DNA of 8,699 nucleotides from Clostridium sp. CAG:921 (GCA_000433135.1 HF991975.1:11680-20378); one strand, 5' to 3'; counted from the first letter of the stretch, positions 1-6,830 are shown. The notes: generated from the letters alone by a model not told the origin. Translations and numbers: made by a program.

Positions 1-1
1 G

Positions 2-919
2 TTTGTAACTGCTGGTATGGGTGGTGGAACTGGTACAGGAGCAGCACCTGTAGTGGCTGAAACTTCAAAAGAGATGGGAATATTAACTGTAGCTGTTGTA
101 TCTAAGCCATTTCCGTTCGAAGGAAAAAGAAGGATGATGCAGGCAGAATCAGGAATAGAAGAGTTAAGACAGTGTGTTGATACTTTAATTATAATACCAA
201 ATGAGAAATTACTTCAAATAGCAGAAAAAGAAACTAGTTTTAAAGATGCTTTTAAGATGTCTGATGATGTTTTAAGACAAGGTATACAGGGTATATCTGA
301 CCTTATTACAATTCCTGGACTTGTAAATTTAGACTTTGCAGATGTGAAGACAATAATGCTTGATGCAGGAATAGCACATATGGGAACTGGAAGAGCTAGA
401 GGTGAGCATAGAGCACAAGAAGCAGCAAGACAAGCTATACATAGTCCATTGCTTGAAACTTCTATTGAAGGTGCAGGTGGTGTTTTAATTAATGTAACAG
501 GTGGAAAAGATTTAGGACTTTTAGAAATAAATGAAGCTGCTGAACTTGTACAAAAATCAGTTGACCCTGATGCAAACATTATATTTGGTGCTGTTATTGA
601 TGAAAACTTAAGTGATGAGATTATAATAACAGTAATTGCTACTGGATTTAATAAAACTCCTTTCCAAGATATGAAGTTAGATACTATTGTTGGTGAGGCA
701 TTAAACGGAGCTGTTAACAATGCAAATGGTGTTAGTGGAATAGGTATTAATACTATAAATAATTCTTATAATCAAACACAAACAGGAAGTAATATCCAAC
801 AGCCACTTAATCGTACATCATTTACTTCTACTCCTATGTCATCTTCTACAAGAGATAGAGATAATGATTATAGAGATTTAGATATACCACCATTTTTAAG
901 AAGAAATAAAGGAGATTAG
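2..919 (+). CDS. ftsZ: Cell division protein FtsZ, C-terminal 305 residues (5' end outside window)
   Basis: Tubulin-like GTPase that polymerises into the cytokinetic Z ring at midcell. The reading frame is open from base 2, so the gene enters from the left edge and the ATG at 17 is internal. The visible part opens with the tubulin signature loop [10 protein letters not shown] (bases 14-43), which binds GTP phosphates. The T7 synergy loop NLDFAD (bases 326-343) supplies the acidic residues that complete the GTPase site of the neighbouring subunit. After the globular domain comes a linker of about 50 residues rich in N, Q, S and T (from about base 716), then the conserved C-terminal peptide [10 protein letters not shown], which in other bacteria docks FtsA, SepF and similar partners. 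The polypeptide ends at TAG 917-919. About 70 N-terminal residues are missing by comparison with the family. A hairpin terminator follows, so no cotranscription with the next + strand gene is expected. Identification is secure. Confidence 0.97.
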   Translation, partial: FVTAGMGGGTGTGAAPVVAETSKEMGILTVAVVSKPFPFEGKRRMMQAESGIEELRQCVDTLIIIPNEKLLQIAEKETSFKDAFKMSDDVLRQGIQGISDLITIPGLVNLDFADVKTIMLDAGIAHMGTGRARGEHRAQEAARQAIHSPLLETSIEGAGGVLINVTGGKDLGLLEINEAAELVQKSVDPDANIIFGAVIDENLSDEIIITVIATGFNKTPFQDMKLDTIVGEALNGAVNNANGVSGIGINTINNSYNQTQTGSNIQQPLNRTSFTSTPMSSSTRDRDNDYRDLDIPPFLRRNKGD

Positions 920-989
920 TTTAGCTATAGTTGTGTGTAGTAATAGAACGCAATATAATAATAATTAATGTGTTAGAAAAAAATATAGT

Positions 990-1034
990 AGTGCATATAT
1001 AAGTGATTTCATATCATTTTGTATGCACTTTTTT
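990..1034 (+). terminator. Intrinsic terminator of ftsZ
   Basis: Two stacked stems are visible: an outer stem AGTGCATA (990-997) with TATGCACT (1022-1029), and an inner stem AAGTGAT (1001-1007) with ATCATTT (1013-1019) around loop TTCAT. A run of six T (1029-1034) follows directly. It lies 70 bases past the ftsZ stop codon and reads in the ftsZ direction. Confidence 0.85.
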
Positions 1035-1060
1035 ATAAATGTACAGGAAATAAATAATTA

Positions 1061-1104
1061 AAATATAAAAATAACTAGGATACGTTATTGCATCCTAGTT
1101 ATTT
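1061..1104 (-). terminator. Intrinsic terminator of the WG-repeat operon
   Basis: A perfect 13-bp inverted repeat, AAATAACTAGGAT (1069-1081) with ATCCTAGTTATTT (1092-1104), encloses a 10-base loop. Read on the minus strand, the stem runs directly into a U-rich tail (TTTTTATATTTT), placed 44 bases beyond the stop codon of the downstream repeat gene. On the plus strand the trailing T run is short, so it should act mainly on minus-strand transcripts. Together with the ftsZ terminator it insulates two converging units. Confidence 0.82.
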
Positions 1105-1147
1105 CTAGTACATTCTATTTTTTACATGCTATTTAGTATTATCTATA

Positions 1148-1996
1148 TTATTTTAAACTACCATTAGAATATAAATAATAGATTTCATTTTTTTCGCCGA
1201 TCCTTTTTACTTTAGCGTTACATTCATTAAAATTATCTACATATTCAAAATATTCATCTGGATATAATATTTTACCATTGGTATCAATAAAATTCCAATA
1301 TCCATTTTCAAGTTCTATTGCACTAAAGTTACCAAAAAAAGATCTAGCACTTAAAAAATCCTCTGATGATAAAAATTCACCTCTTTCATTAATAAAATTA
1401 TGCTTATTGTTTCTCCTTATTACATGTGCTATATACATATTTCCAAGTATTATATTAACATCACTTGCCTGGTGTCTATTTGGATGAAGTGCAAAATTTG
1501 CAAAATTAAATCCTTCATCGGTTAGAAAATGGCCAGTATCTGATAAAATGTAAAAAAGTCCATCTTTTCTTTGCACAATTGCAAAGTGATTTATGAAATC
1601 TTCTACTTTTACGAAATCCTCATCATATAAAATTTTCCCATCATTACTAAGAAAGTTGTACATGCCGTTTAACATTTGTACAATACAATATCCGTCACAC
1701 CATAAGAAATCATCATTTTTAAATTCCATATTAATGATTGGTGTAGCATTTCTATTTAGTACAATTGAATTTCCATTTTTCTTTATTGCAGTATAAAAAC
1801 CATCTGAAAATTCAATTGATGCAAAATTCTCATGTGGAAAAGCAAGTGTACCATTTTTATTTTGTAAATTGTAAGTATTAGCACCTCTAGTAATGATTTT
1901 CCAACCATTTATTTCTTCATTTAGTACTACAAATCTTCCATTAACATGTTTAATAGAATCATATTTTTTTGTTTTAGATATTGTTAAGCTAAGCAT
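1148..1996 (-). CDS. WG-like repeat protein, downstream paralogue (282 aa)
   Basis: Function unknown. The protein is built from about seven degenerate repeats that begin near residues 42, 78, 113, 148, 199, 234 and 272. Each follows the pattern [YWF]-N-[FI]-[IL]-x-x-x-G-x-[IFL]-L, then an acidic E-D-F stretch, then an aromatic/small segment ending in A-x-V. Examples are YNFLSNDGKIL and WNFIDTNGKIL. This resembles the WG beta-repeat family (W-G-[YF]-I-D-x-x-G), with N replacing the G. Spacing is about 35-36 residues except for the unit at 148-198, which is about 51 residues. No signal peptide or membrane segment is seen, so it is probably cytosolic. The ATG at 1996 is preceded by AAAAGGAG (2007-2014). 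It lies 43 bases after the upstream paralogue and probably shares its promoter. WG-like repeats are often assumed to form beta-rich binding surfaces; that role is inference here. Confidence 0.8.
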   Translation of the reverse strand: MLSLTISKTKKYDSIKHVNGRFVVLNEEINGWKIITRGANTYNLQNKNGTLAFPHENFASIEFSDGFYTAIKKNGNSIVLNRNATPIINMEFKNDDFLWCDGYCIVQMLNGMYNFLSNDGKILYDEDFVKVEDFINHFAIVQRKDGLFYILSDTGHFLTDEGFNFANFALHPNRHQASDVNIILGNMYIAHVIRRNNKHNFINERGEFLSSEDFLSARSFFGNFSAIELENGYWNFIDTNGKILYPDEYFEYVDNFNECNAKVKRIGEKNEIYYLYSNGSLK

Positions 1997-2039
1997 TATT
2001 AAATTTCTCCTTTTGCTGTTTCATGATAAGTTAGAATTT

Positions 2040-2957
2040 TTACATGATTTCTCCAGTATATGAAAGATAAAATGGCGAAGTATCTCCGACTTTATATACA
2101 ACGGCATATGAATTACAAAAATCATCTACACTATCAAAATCTTGTGATTTTACAAATATTGAAGCGTTATAGCCATGTGAGTTAGATAATGAATTTACAT
2201 CTAATTTTATGAAATTCCATAGGTTATTTTGACGCTGAACAACAGCAAAACTTCCATGAAAAACTCTGGCGTATAAAAAATCTTCATCAGATATAAAATT
2301 ACCATCTTTGTCTACATAGTTATAAAGTCCATTTTCTTTTAGCACAAGTGCAATATAACAATTAGGTAATGCTATTGCTACACTGTCGTTGTACCAATAA
2401 TCTCCAGAGGATTCTGTATAAAGTGCAAACTTAATCATTTTACAATCTCTTTCTAATAATAATTTGCCAGAAGAGGTAAGAATGTTATATAATTTACTCT
2501 TTCTTCTTTGTACAATAGCACATCCTGAATAGAAATCTTCTGCAGAAATGAAGTCTTCATTAGCTGAGAGTATATTGCCTTTGGTATCTATGAAGTTATA
2601 TAAACCGTTTAAGCGTACAACTTTTAAAAAATTACATGACCAATTAGCATCAATTTTTAAAAAATCATGGTTAGATAATAATTTTCCATACCTTGTTACA
2701 ATATTAAAATGCTCATTTTTCGTTTCTACAAGGTAGGTCCCTTGAAAAAATTTTAGTATATTAAGAAAATCTTCATTAGGAAATAAAATAGTTCCATCTG
2801 AATTTATAAAGTTGTAACCCCCGTTAAATCTTCTTACTACTCCTATTTCACTGTAAGTAGTATCAAAAACAGATTCAAAGTTTTCATCTACTGAAACAAT
2901 TCTATTCTCCTTGTTAATGTAGTTGTAGCTTCCATCATAAAATTGTATAACTTTCAT
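2040..2957 (-). CDS. WG-like repeat protein, upstream paralogue (305 aa)
   Basis: Function unknown. It has eight repeat units starting near residues 11, 48, 84, 120, 157, 212, 247 and 296, with cores such as YNYINKENRIV, YNFINSDGTIL, YNFIDTKGNIL and WNFIKLDVNSL. The pattern is that of the WG beta-repeat family, with the second position N instead of G. The unit at 157-211 is about 55 residues, longer than the usual 35-36, and the matching unit of the downstream neighbour is stretched in the same place. The two proteins align throughout, this one having one extra repeat at its N-terminus, so they arose by gene duplication. I place the start at the ATG at 2957 because AGGAGG (2965-2970) lies 7 bases upstream; an in-frame TTG at 2993 has no such site. 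No signal peptide or membrane helix is evident. It is the first gene of a two-gene operon with a consensus sigma-A promoter. Confidence 0.82.
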   Translation of the reverse strand: MKVIQFYDGSYNYINKENRIVSVDENFESVFDTTYSEIGVVRRFNGGYNFINSDGTILFPNEDFLNILKFFQGTYLVETKNEHFNIVTRYGKLLSNHDFLKIDANWSCNFLKVVRLNGLYNFIDTKGNILSANEDFISAEDFYSGCAIVQRRKSKLYNILTSSGKLLLERDCKMIKFALYTESSGDYWYNDSVAIALPNCYIALVLKENGLYNYVDKDGNFISDEDFLYARVFHGSFAVVQRQNNLWNFIKLDVNSLSNSHGYNASIFVKSQDFDSVDDFCNSYAVVYKVGDTSPFYLSYTGEIM

Positions 2958-2964
2958 ATTTTTT

Positions 2965-2970
2965 CCTCCT
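2965..2970 (-). promoter_or_regulatory. Shine-Dalgarno site fixing the start of the upstream WG-repeat gene
   Basis: The minus strand reads AGGAGG, then seven bases, then ATG (2957-2955). This full-strength site decides for the ATG and against the in-frame TTG 36 bases farther upstream. Confidence 0.88.
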
Positions 2971-3007
2971 AAATAATTATTTTGGATAGCCAAATTCTAT
3001 CGTAGTC

Positions 3008-3036
3008 ATTATATAAAATATTTAGTGTTATGTCAA
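3008..3036 (-). promoter_or_regulatory. Consensus sigma-A promoter of the WG-repeat operon
   Basis: On the minus strand TTGACA (3036-3031) and TATAAT (3013-3008) are separated by exactly 17 bases, matching the housekeeping consensus at all 12 positions. Transcription should begin near 3001, giving a leader of about 45 bases before the ATG at 2957. The region just upstream of the -35 box is A/T-tract rich and could act as an UP element. No operator palindrome stands out over the core promoter, so vegetative and possibly strong expression is expected. Confidence 0.85.
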
Positions 3037-3214
3037 TTGTTTTTTATAATATTGTGAAAAATACTGCTATTAATATTTTAAAATTATGAAAATCTAAGCT
3101 AAGTTTATAAATGATATACATACTTTATATGAAAAATAAAATATATATGCTATCATTTCCAAATTTCTACAAAATATAAATTTTGAAAGTATTAAAATAT
3201 AGTTAGGTGATTAA
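3037..3214 (+). promoter_or_regulatory. Upstream region of spoIIGA; promoter not resolved, one near-match to a Spo0A box
   Basis: This very AT-rich stretch must hold the spoIIGA-sigE promoter, since the preceding gene is divergent. In Bacillus the operon is transcribed by sigma-A RNA polymerase activated by phosphorylated Spo0A at TGNCGAA boxes. Here the minus strand carries TTTGTAGAA (3173-3165), one mismatch from TTTGTCGAA, about 42 bases before the start codon. No convincing -35/-10 pair is seen in the plus direction, which fits an activator-dependent promoter but does not prove one. The ribosome site is AGGTGA (3205-3210), close to the ATG at 3215. Confidence 0.3.
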
Positions 3215-4027
3215 ATGAAAGTTTACCTTGATTATATGTTTCTTGAAAATCTTTTAGTTAATTACATAGTATTATACGTAGTAAATATTTTTACAAAATC
3301 AGAAAATAAAAAAATTTACTTATTGATATCTTCTATAATTTTATCAATATATATAACCATTTCAAGTATATTAAATCTTAAAATTATAGAGGATATTATT
3401 TTAAGAATATTGGTTGTAAATTTTACGTTATATATAGCATATTTTCCAAACAATTTAAAAGAATATTTAAAAAAACAAATATATTATTACTTAATTTATT
3501 TTATGTATGTTGGAATTGTTATATCAATTACTTTATTTTTTGACATTAATCTAAAAAACGTATTGTTAAAAATATTAGTATATTTAATTAGTGGAATTAT
3601 ATTGTATATATTCAATAAATTCCTGTGGAAAATGTGGAAAACTAACATAAAAAATGACAAGCTAACATATAACTTGTTAATAGATGGACAAGAAATTCCT
3701 TGCTTTATAGATACAGGAAGTAATGTATATGATTTTGTAAATAATTTGGATGTTATTTTTTTAGATAAAATGTGGTATGAGGTATTACTTGATAAAAGGT
3801 TATTAAAAGAAACGACTAATATAGCTATAAGAACTGTAGCAACTGAAGATTTTATCACTGGTTATATTTTAAAAGATGTGCAAATCACAAAAAGGAAAAA
3901 GACAATATGCAATTTAAAAAAAGTAGTAGTATCTTTTCCACCACAAACTATAAACATTTTAGGGAGGTGTAGTGGAATTATTGGATATAATTTGTACATT
4001 GAAAAGATGAAGGGAGTAATTTTATGA
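3215..4027 (+). CDS. spoIIGA: SpoIIGA, membrane aspartic protease that processes pro-sigma-E
   Basis: Sporulation sigma-E factor processing peptidase. In the family it sits in the sporulation septum and, when triggered by the forespore protein SpoIIR, cleaves the pro-sequence from sigma-E in the mother cell. The N-terminal half shows about five hydrophobic helices (roughly residues 5-26, 33-53, 59-78, 88-110 and 114-135). The C-terminal half is a soluble domain carrying the retroviral-type aspartic protease motif FIDTGSN, with the predicted catalytic residue at D166, and a later conserved stretch [11 protein letters not shown] (249-259). At 270 residues it is shorter than the B. subtilis protein (309). 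The start at 3215 has a modest ribosome site (AGGTGA). Its stop overlaps the sigE start by four bases (ATGA), the usual coupled arrangement of protease and substrate. Identification rests on topology, the DTGS motif and the sigE neighbour. Confidence 0.95.
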   Translation: MKVYLDYMFLENLLVNYIVLYVVNIFTKSENKKIYLLISSIILSIYITISSILNLKIIEDIILRILVVNFTLYIAYFPNNLKEYLKKQIYYYLIYFMYVGIVISITLFFDINLKNVLLKILVYLISGIILYIFNKFLWKMWKTNIKNDKLTYNLLIDGQEIPCFIDTGSNVYDFVNNLDVIFLDKMWYEVLLDKRLLKETTNIAIRTVATEDFITGYILKDVQITKRKKTICNLKKVVVSFPPQTINILGRCSGIIGYNLYIEKMKGVIL

Positions 4028-4737
4028 TAAAAGGAATTAGTAAAATAAAAGAGATATATGCTAAAGTATTAAAGATGCTTGGATTTAATGAGGATGAAAT
4101 ATATTATATAGCTGGGAATGATAAATTGCCACCACCATTAGATGAAAAAGAAGAGCAGAAGCTTTTGGAAAGGCTAATGGATAAAGATAAAAGTGCAAAA
4201 GATACATTAATTGAAAGGAATTTAAGATTAGTTGTATATATTGCTAAAAAATTTGAAAATTCAGGTGTTAATATTGAAGATTTAATTTCTATTGGAACTA
4301 TTGGTCTTATGAAGGCGATAAATAGTTATAACCTTGAAAAAAATATAAAATTAGCAACGTATGCAAGTAGGTGCATTGAAAATGAGATATTAATGCATCT
4401 TAGAAAAAATAACAAAATAAAAACAGAAATATCTATAGATGAACCTATAAATACAGATAGTGAAGGGAATGATTTATCTCTTGGAGATATTTTAGGAACA
4501 GAAAGTGATAGTATATTCAAATCAATTGAAGAAGATGATAATAAAAAAGTATTATTACTAGCCATTGAACGACTAAATAAAAGAGAAAAAATAATAATGC
4601 AATTAAGATATGGATTTGATGGAGTAGAAGAACTTACTCAAAAAGAAGTTGCAGATAAGCTTGGAATATCTCAATCATATATTTCAAGGATTGAGAAAAA
4701 AGTTATAAATAATTTGAAAAAAGATTTTACGGCATGA
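4024..4737 (+). CDS. sigE: RNA polymerase sporulation sigma factor sigma-E (precursor)
   Basis: Early mother-cell sigma factor of sporulation, made as an inactive precursor. The N-terminal pro-sequence is basic and amphipathic and leads into DEIYYIAG (residues 24-31), equivalent to the B. subtilis processing site DEVYYIGG, so cleavage is expected at about residues 27-29. Region 2 is highly conserved ([18 protein letters not shown], then [12 protein letters not shown] and [19 protein letters not shown] at about residues 64-127). It includes the -10 recognition and core-binding helices. Region 4 ends in a helix-turn-helix at about 205-225 ([19 protein letters not shown]). Length is 237 residues, typical of the family. 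AAGGGAG (4010-4016) lies inside the end of spoIIGA, 7 bases before the ATG. sigG does not follow; the next gene is htpG, with its own promoter and no obvious terminator between. Confidence 0.97.
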   Translation: MIKGISKIKEIYAKVLKMLGFNEDEIYYIAGNDKLPPPLDEKEEQKLLERLMDKDKSAKDTLIERNLRLVVYIAKKFENSGVNIEDLISIGTIGLMKAINSYNLEKNIKLATYASRCIENEILMHLRKNNKIKTEISIDEPINTDSEGNDLSLGDILGTESDSIFKSIEEDDNKKVLLLAIERLNKREKIIMQLRYGFDGVEELTQKEVADKLGISQSYISRIEKKVINNLKKDFTA

Positions 4738-4775
4738 CGGTTACCAAAATTTATGAAAGTGAAAAATATGTGAAA

Positions 4776-4802
4776 TTAGCACTCTATACTTGACAGTGCT
4801 AA
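4776..4802 (+). promoter_or_regulatory. CIRCE operator (HrcA binding site) of htpG
   Basis: The sequence is TTAGCACTC (4776-4784), nine bases, then CAGTGCTAA (4794-4802). The CIRCE consensus is TTAGCACTC-N9-GAGTGCTAA, so 17 of 18 arm positions match; the only change is C for G at the first base of the right arm. HrcA is the heat-labile repressor that binds CIRCE, usually at groESL and hrcA-grpE-dnaK-dnaJ. The right arm overlaps the -35 box of the htpG promoter, so bound HrcA should block RNA polymerase. HrcA itself is not in the window. Confidence 0.93.
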
Positions 4803-4818
4803 AATATAGGTATATAAT
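4790..4818 (+). promoter_or_regulatory. Consensus sigma-A promoter of htpG
   Basis: TTGACA (4790-4795) and TATAAT (4813-4818) are separated by 17 bases, a complete match to consensus. Transcription should begin near 4824-4826, giving a leader of only about 20 bases. The -35 box shares bases 4794-4795 with the right arm of the CIRCE operator, so the promoter is predicted to be strong but repressed by HrcA at normal temperature. Confidence 0.92.
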
Positions 4819-4826
4819 CATCTTGT

Positions 4827-4846
4827 AAAGGGAGATGATTTTTTTG
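4827..4846 (+). promoter_or_regulatory. Ribosome binding site and TTG start of htpG
   Basis: AAAGGGAG (4827-4834) directly abuts an in-frame ATG at 4835, which leaves no room for ribosome spacing. The TTG at 4844 lies nine bases after the site and gives an N-terminus MKEFKAESKRLL, which matches the usual HtpG beginning (...KEFKAESKRLLDLM). TTG is therefore the better start, although the ATG would add only three residues (M-I-F). Confidence 0.82.
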
Positions 4847-6721
4847 AAAGAATTTAAGGCAGAATCTAAAAGATTGCTTGATTTAATGATAAATTCAATA
4901 TATACAAATAAAGAAATTTTTTTAAGAGAGTTAATATCTAATTGTAGTGACGCACTTGATAAACGTTATTATAATTCTATATCAGGAAATGGAGATGATA
5001 TAGAAAAAAATAACCTAAAAATTGATATAACGTTAGATAGTAAAAATCGTAAGTTTATAATAGAAGATAATGGTTGTGGAATGACTAAGGAAGAACTTGA
5101 AACAAATCTTGGTACTATTGCTAAAAGTGGTTCTCTTGCATTTAAAAAATTAAATGAAAAGAAAGATGATGTAGATATAATAGGACAGTTTGGTGTTGGC
5201 TTTTACTCTTGCTTTATGGTAAGTAATGATGTAAGCGTTGTTTCAAGAGCTGTAGGAAAAAATGAAGCATATGAATGGCATTCAACTGGAGTGGATGGAT
5301 ATACTATCAAACCTTCAAAAAGAGAAGAAGTTGGTACTACTATAACTCTTTTAATTAAAGAGGATACAGAAGAAGAAAAATATAGTGAGTTTTTAAATAG
5401 CTTAGTAATAAAAAATTTAGTAGTAAAATATTCTGATTATATTCGTTATCCTATTGTTATGGACGTAGAACATGAAAGACCAAAAGAAGGAAAAACAGGT
5501 GAGTTTGAAACTGTTATGGATAAAGAAACTCTAAACAGCATGTTGCCTTTATGGAAGAAGAAAAAGTCTGATATAAAACAGGAAGAATATGATTCTTTTT
5601 ACATGTCAAAATTTTCAGATTTTACTAAGCCACAATTTGTGATTAATACACAAGCAGAAGGAACGTTTAGTTATAATTCATTGTTGTTTATACCATCTCA
5701 TTTGCCATTTGATTTTTATACAAAAGAATATGAGAAAGGTTTACAACTTTATTCTAATGGTGTACTTATAATGGATAAATGCCAAGAATTATTGCCAGAT
5801 TATTTTAGCTTTGTAAAAGGCCTTGTTGATAGTCCAGATTTATCTCTTAATATTTCAAGAGAGTTACTACAACATGATAGACAATTAAAAACACTTGCAA
5901 AGAGCATAGAAAAGAAGATAAATTCAGAACTAAAAAGAATATTAAAAGATAAAAGAGATGAGTACGTAACATTTTTTGAAAATTTTGGCTCTCAATTAAA
6001 ATTTGGTGCATATGATAATTATGGAATGAATAAAGATTCTTTAAAAGATTTACTTATGTTTTACTCTTCAAAAGATAAAGCTCTTACAACTTTACAAGAA
6101 TATGTACAAAGGTGTAAAGAGGACCAAAAAGATATTTATTATGCATGTGGTGAGTCAATAGATAAAATTGATATGTTACCACAAGTACAAAAAGTTAAAG
6201 AAAAAGAATATGAAATTTTGTATTTAACTGAAAATATTGATGAATTTGTCATAAAAGCATTATCTGAATATGAAGGCAAGAAATTTGTAAATGTGTCAGA
6301 AAATACACTAGATTTAGATACTGAGGAAGAAAAAGAAGCATTAAAGAAGGAAAATGAAGAAAATAAAGAAATGTTAAATTTGATGAAGGAATCACTAAAT
6401 GGAGAAGTAGAAGATGTTAGATTTACACATAGACTAAAAGATCATCCTGTTTGTCTTACGAGTGAAGGTAATGTATCTATAGAAATGGAGAAGGTTATAA
6501 ATTCTATGCCTACAGATCAAAATGTTAAAGCACAGAAAGTTCTTGAAATAAATTCAGAGCATAGTATTGCAAGTAAAATAAAAAAGCTATATCAAAATGA
6601 TAAAGAAGTATTAAAAGAGTATGCAAAAATATTATATGCTCAAGCAAGACTAATTGAGGGTATGAGTGTAGAAAATCCTACCGAAATTTCTAACTTGGTA
6701 TGCAAATTGTTATCAAAGTAA
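4844..6721 (+). CDS. htpG: Molecular chaperone HtpG (bacterial Hsp90)
   Basis: Cytosolic ATP-dependent dimeric chaperone that helps remodel client proteins, particularly under stress. Residue numbers are from the TTG start (625 aa). The N-terminal GHKL ATPase domain shows FLRELISNCSDALDK (26-40), with E29 and N33 at the ATP/Mg site, then EDNGCGM (74-80), with D75 for adenine recognition, then GQFGVGFYS (114-122) lid residues, and GTTITL (164-169). The middle domain has the LPLWKK segment (234-239) and NISRELLQ (336-343), whose R339 corresponds to the ATP-sensing arginine. The C-terminal third is a charged helical dimerisation region. It lacks an MEEVD-type tail, as is normal for bacteria. Full length and intact. 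Expression is predicted to be HrcA-controlled through the CIRCE operator. In B. subtilis htpG is not an HrcA target, so this wiring differs from that model. Confidence 0.97.
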   Translation: MKEFKAESKRLLDLMINSIYTNKEIFLRELISNCSDALDKRYYNSISGNGDDIEKNNLKIDITLDSKNRKFIIEDNGCGMTKEELETNLGTIAKSGSLAFKKLNEKKDDVDIIGQFGVGFYSCFMVSNDVSVVSRAVGKNEAYEWHSTGVDGYTIKPSKREEVGTTITLLIKEDTEEEKYSEFLNSLVIKNLVVKYSDYIRYPIVMDVEHERPKEGKTGEFETVMDKETLNSMLPLWKKKKSDIKQEEYDSFYMSKFSDFTKPQFVINTQAEGTFSYNSLLFIPSHLPFDFYTKEYEKGLQLYSNGVLIMDKCQELLPDYFSFVKGLVDSPDLSLNISRELLQHDRQLKTLAKSIEKKINSELKRILKDKRDEYVTFFENFGSQLKFGAYDNYGMNKDSLKDLLMFYSSKDKALTTLQEYVQRCKEDQKDIYYACGESIDKIDMLPQVQKVKEKEYEILYLTENIDEFVIKALSEYEGKKFVNVSENTLDLDTEEEKEALKKENEENKEMLNLMKESLNGEVEDVRFTHRLKDHPVCLTSEGNVSIEMEKVINSMPTDQNVKAQKVLEINSEHSIASKIKKLYQNDKEVLKEYAKILYAQARLIEGMSVENPTEISNLVCKLLSK

Positions 6722-6755
6722 ATGCAATAAGTTTTAATATATACATAAAATACAT

Positions 6756-6792
6756 AAAAAGAAGAACCTAAATTTGAAGGTTCTTCTTTTTT
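6756..6792. terminator. Bidirectional intrinsic terminator between htpG and nadE
   Basis: A perfect 14-bp inverted repeat, AAAAAGAAGAACCT (6756-6769) with AGGTTCTTCTTTTT (6778-6791), surrounds an 8-base loop. The T run at 6787-6792 serves htpG (+). The complementary run from the A tract at 6756-6760 serves nadE (-). It lies 34 bases past the htpG stop and 39 bases past the nadE stop, so one hairpin serves both converging units. Confidence 0.9.
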
Positions 6793-6830
6793 AAAAAATT
6801 TTTACAGCTATAGCAAATAATACTTAAAAA

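Noticed and set aside
214..720. Open frame of 168 codons on the minus strand within ftsZ
   Set aside because: It lies wholly inside the ftsZ coding region on the opposite strand, has no ribosome site or recognisable motif, and its composition is what the complement of an AT-rich gene would give.
1061..1104. Long perfect palindrome considered as an operator or mobile-element end
   Set aside because: It lies just beyond a minus-strand stop codon and runs into a U-rich tail on that strand, which is how an intrinsic terminator looks; there is no target duplication or transposase nearby.
1148..2957. Repeated DNA considered as a CRISPR or satellite-like array
   Set aside because: The periodicity exists at protein level (about 35 residues) with diverged codons. 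There are no identical direct repeats with unique spacers.
2958..2993. Longer start (TTG at 2993) for the upstream WG-repeat gene
   Set aside because: No ribosome site precedes it, while AGGAGG sits 7 bases before the ATG at 2957. The added residues would also be translated from the Shine-Dalgarno region itself.
3496..3858. Minus-strand open frame of 120 codons inside spoIIGA
   Set aside because: It is the complement of the SpoIIGA hydrophobic segments and protease domain, with no supporting start signal.
4738..4775. Search for a sigE terminator or a second promoter after sigE
   Set aside because: No stem of useful length with a T run, and no -35/-10 pair other than the htpG promoter, could be found in these bases.
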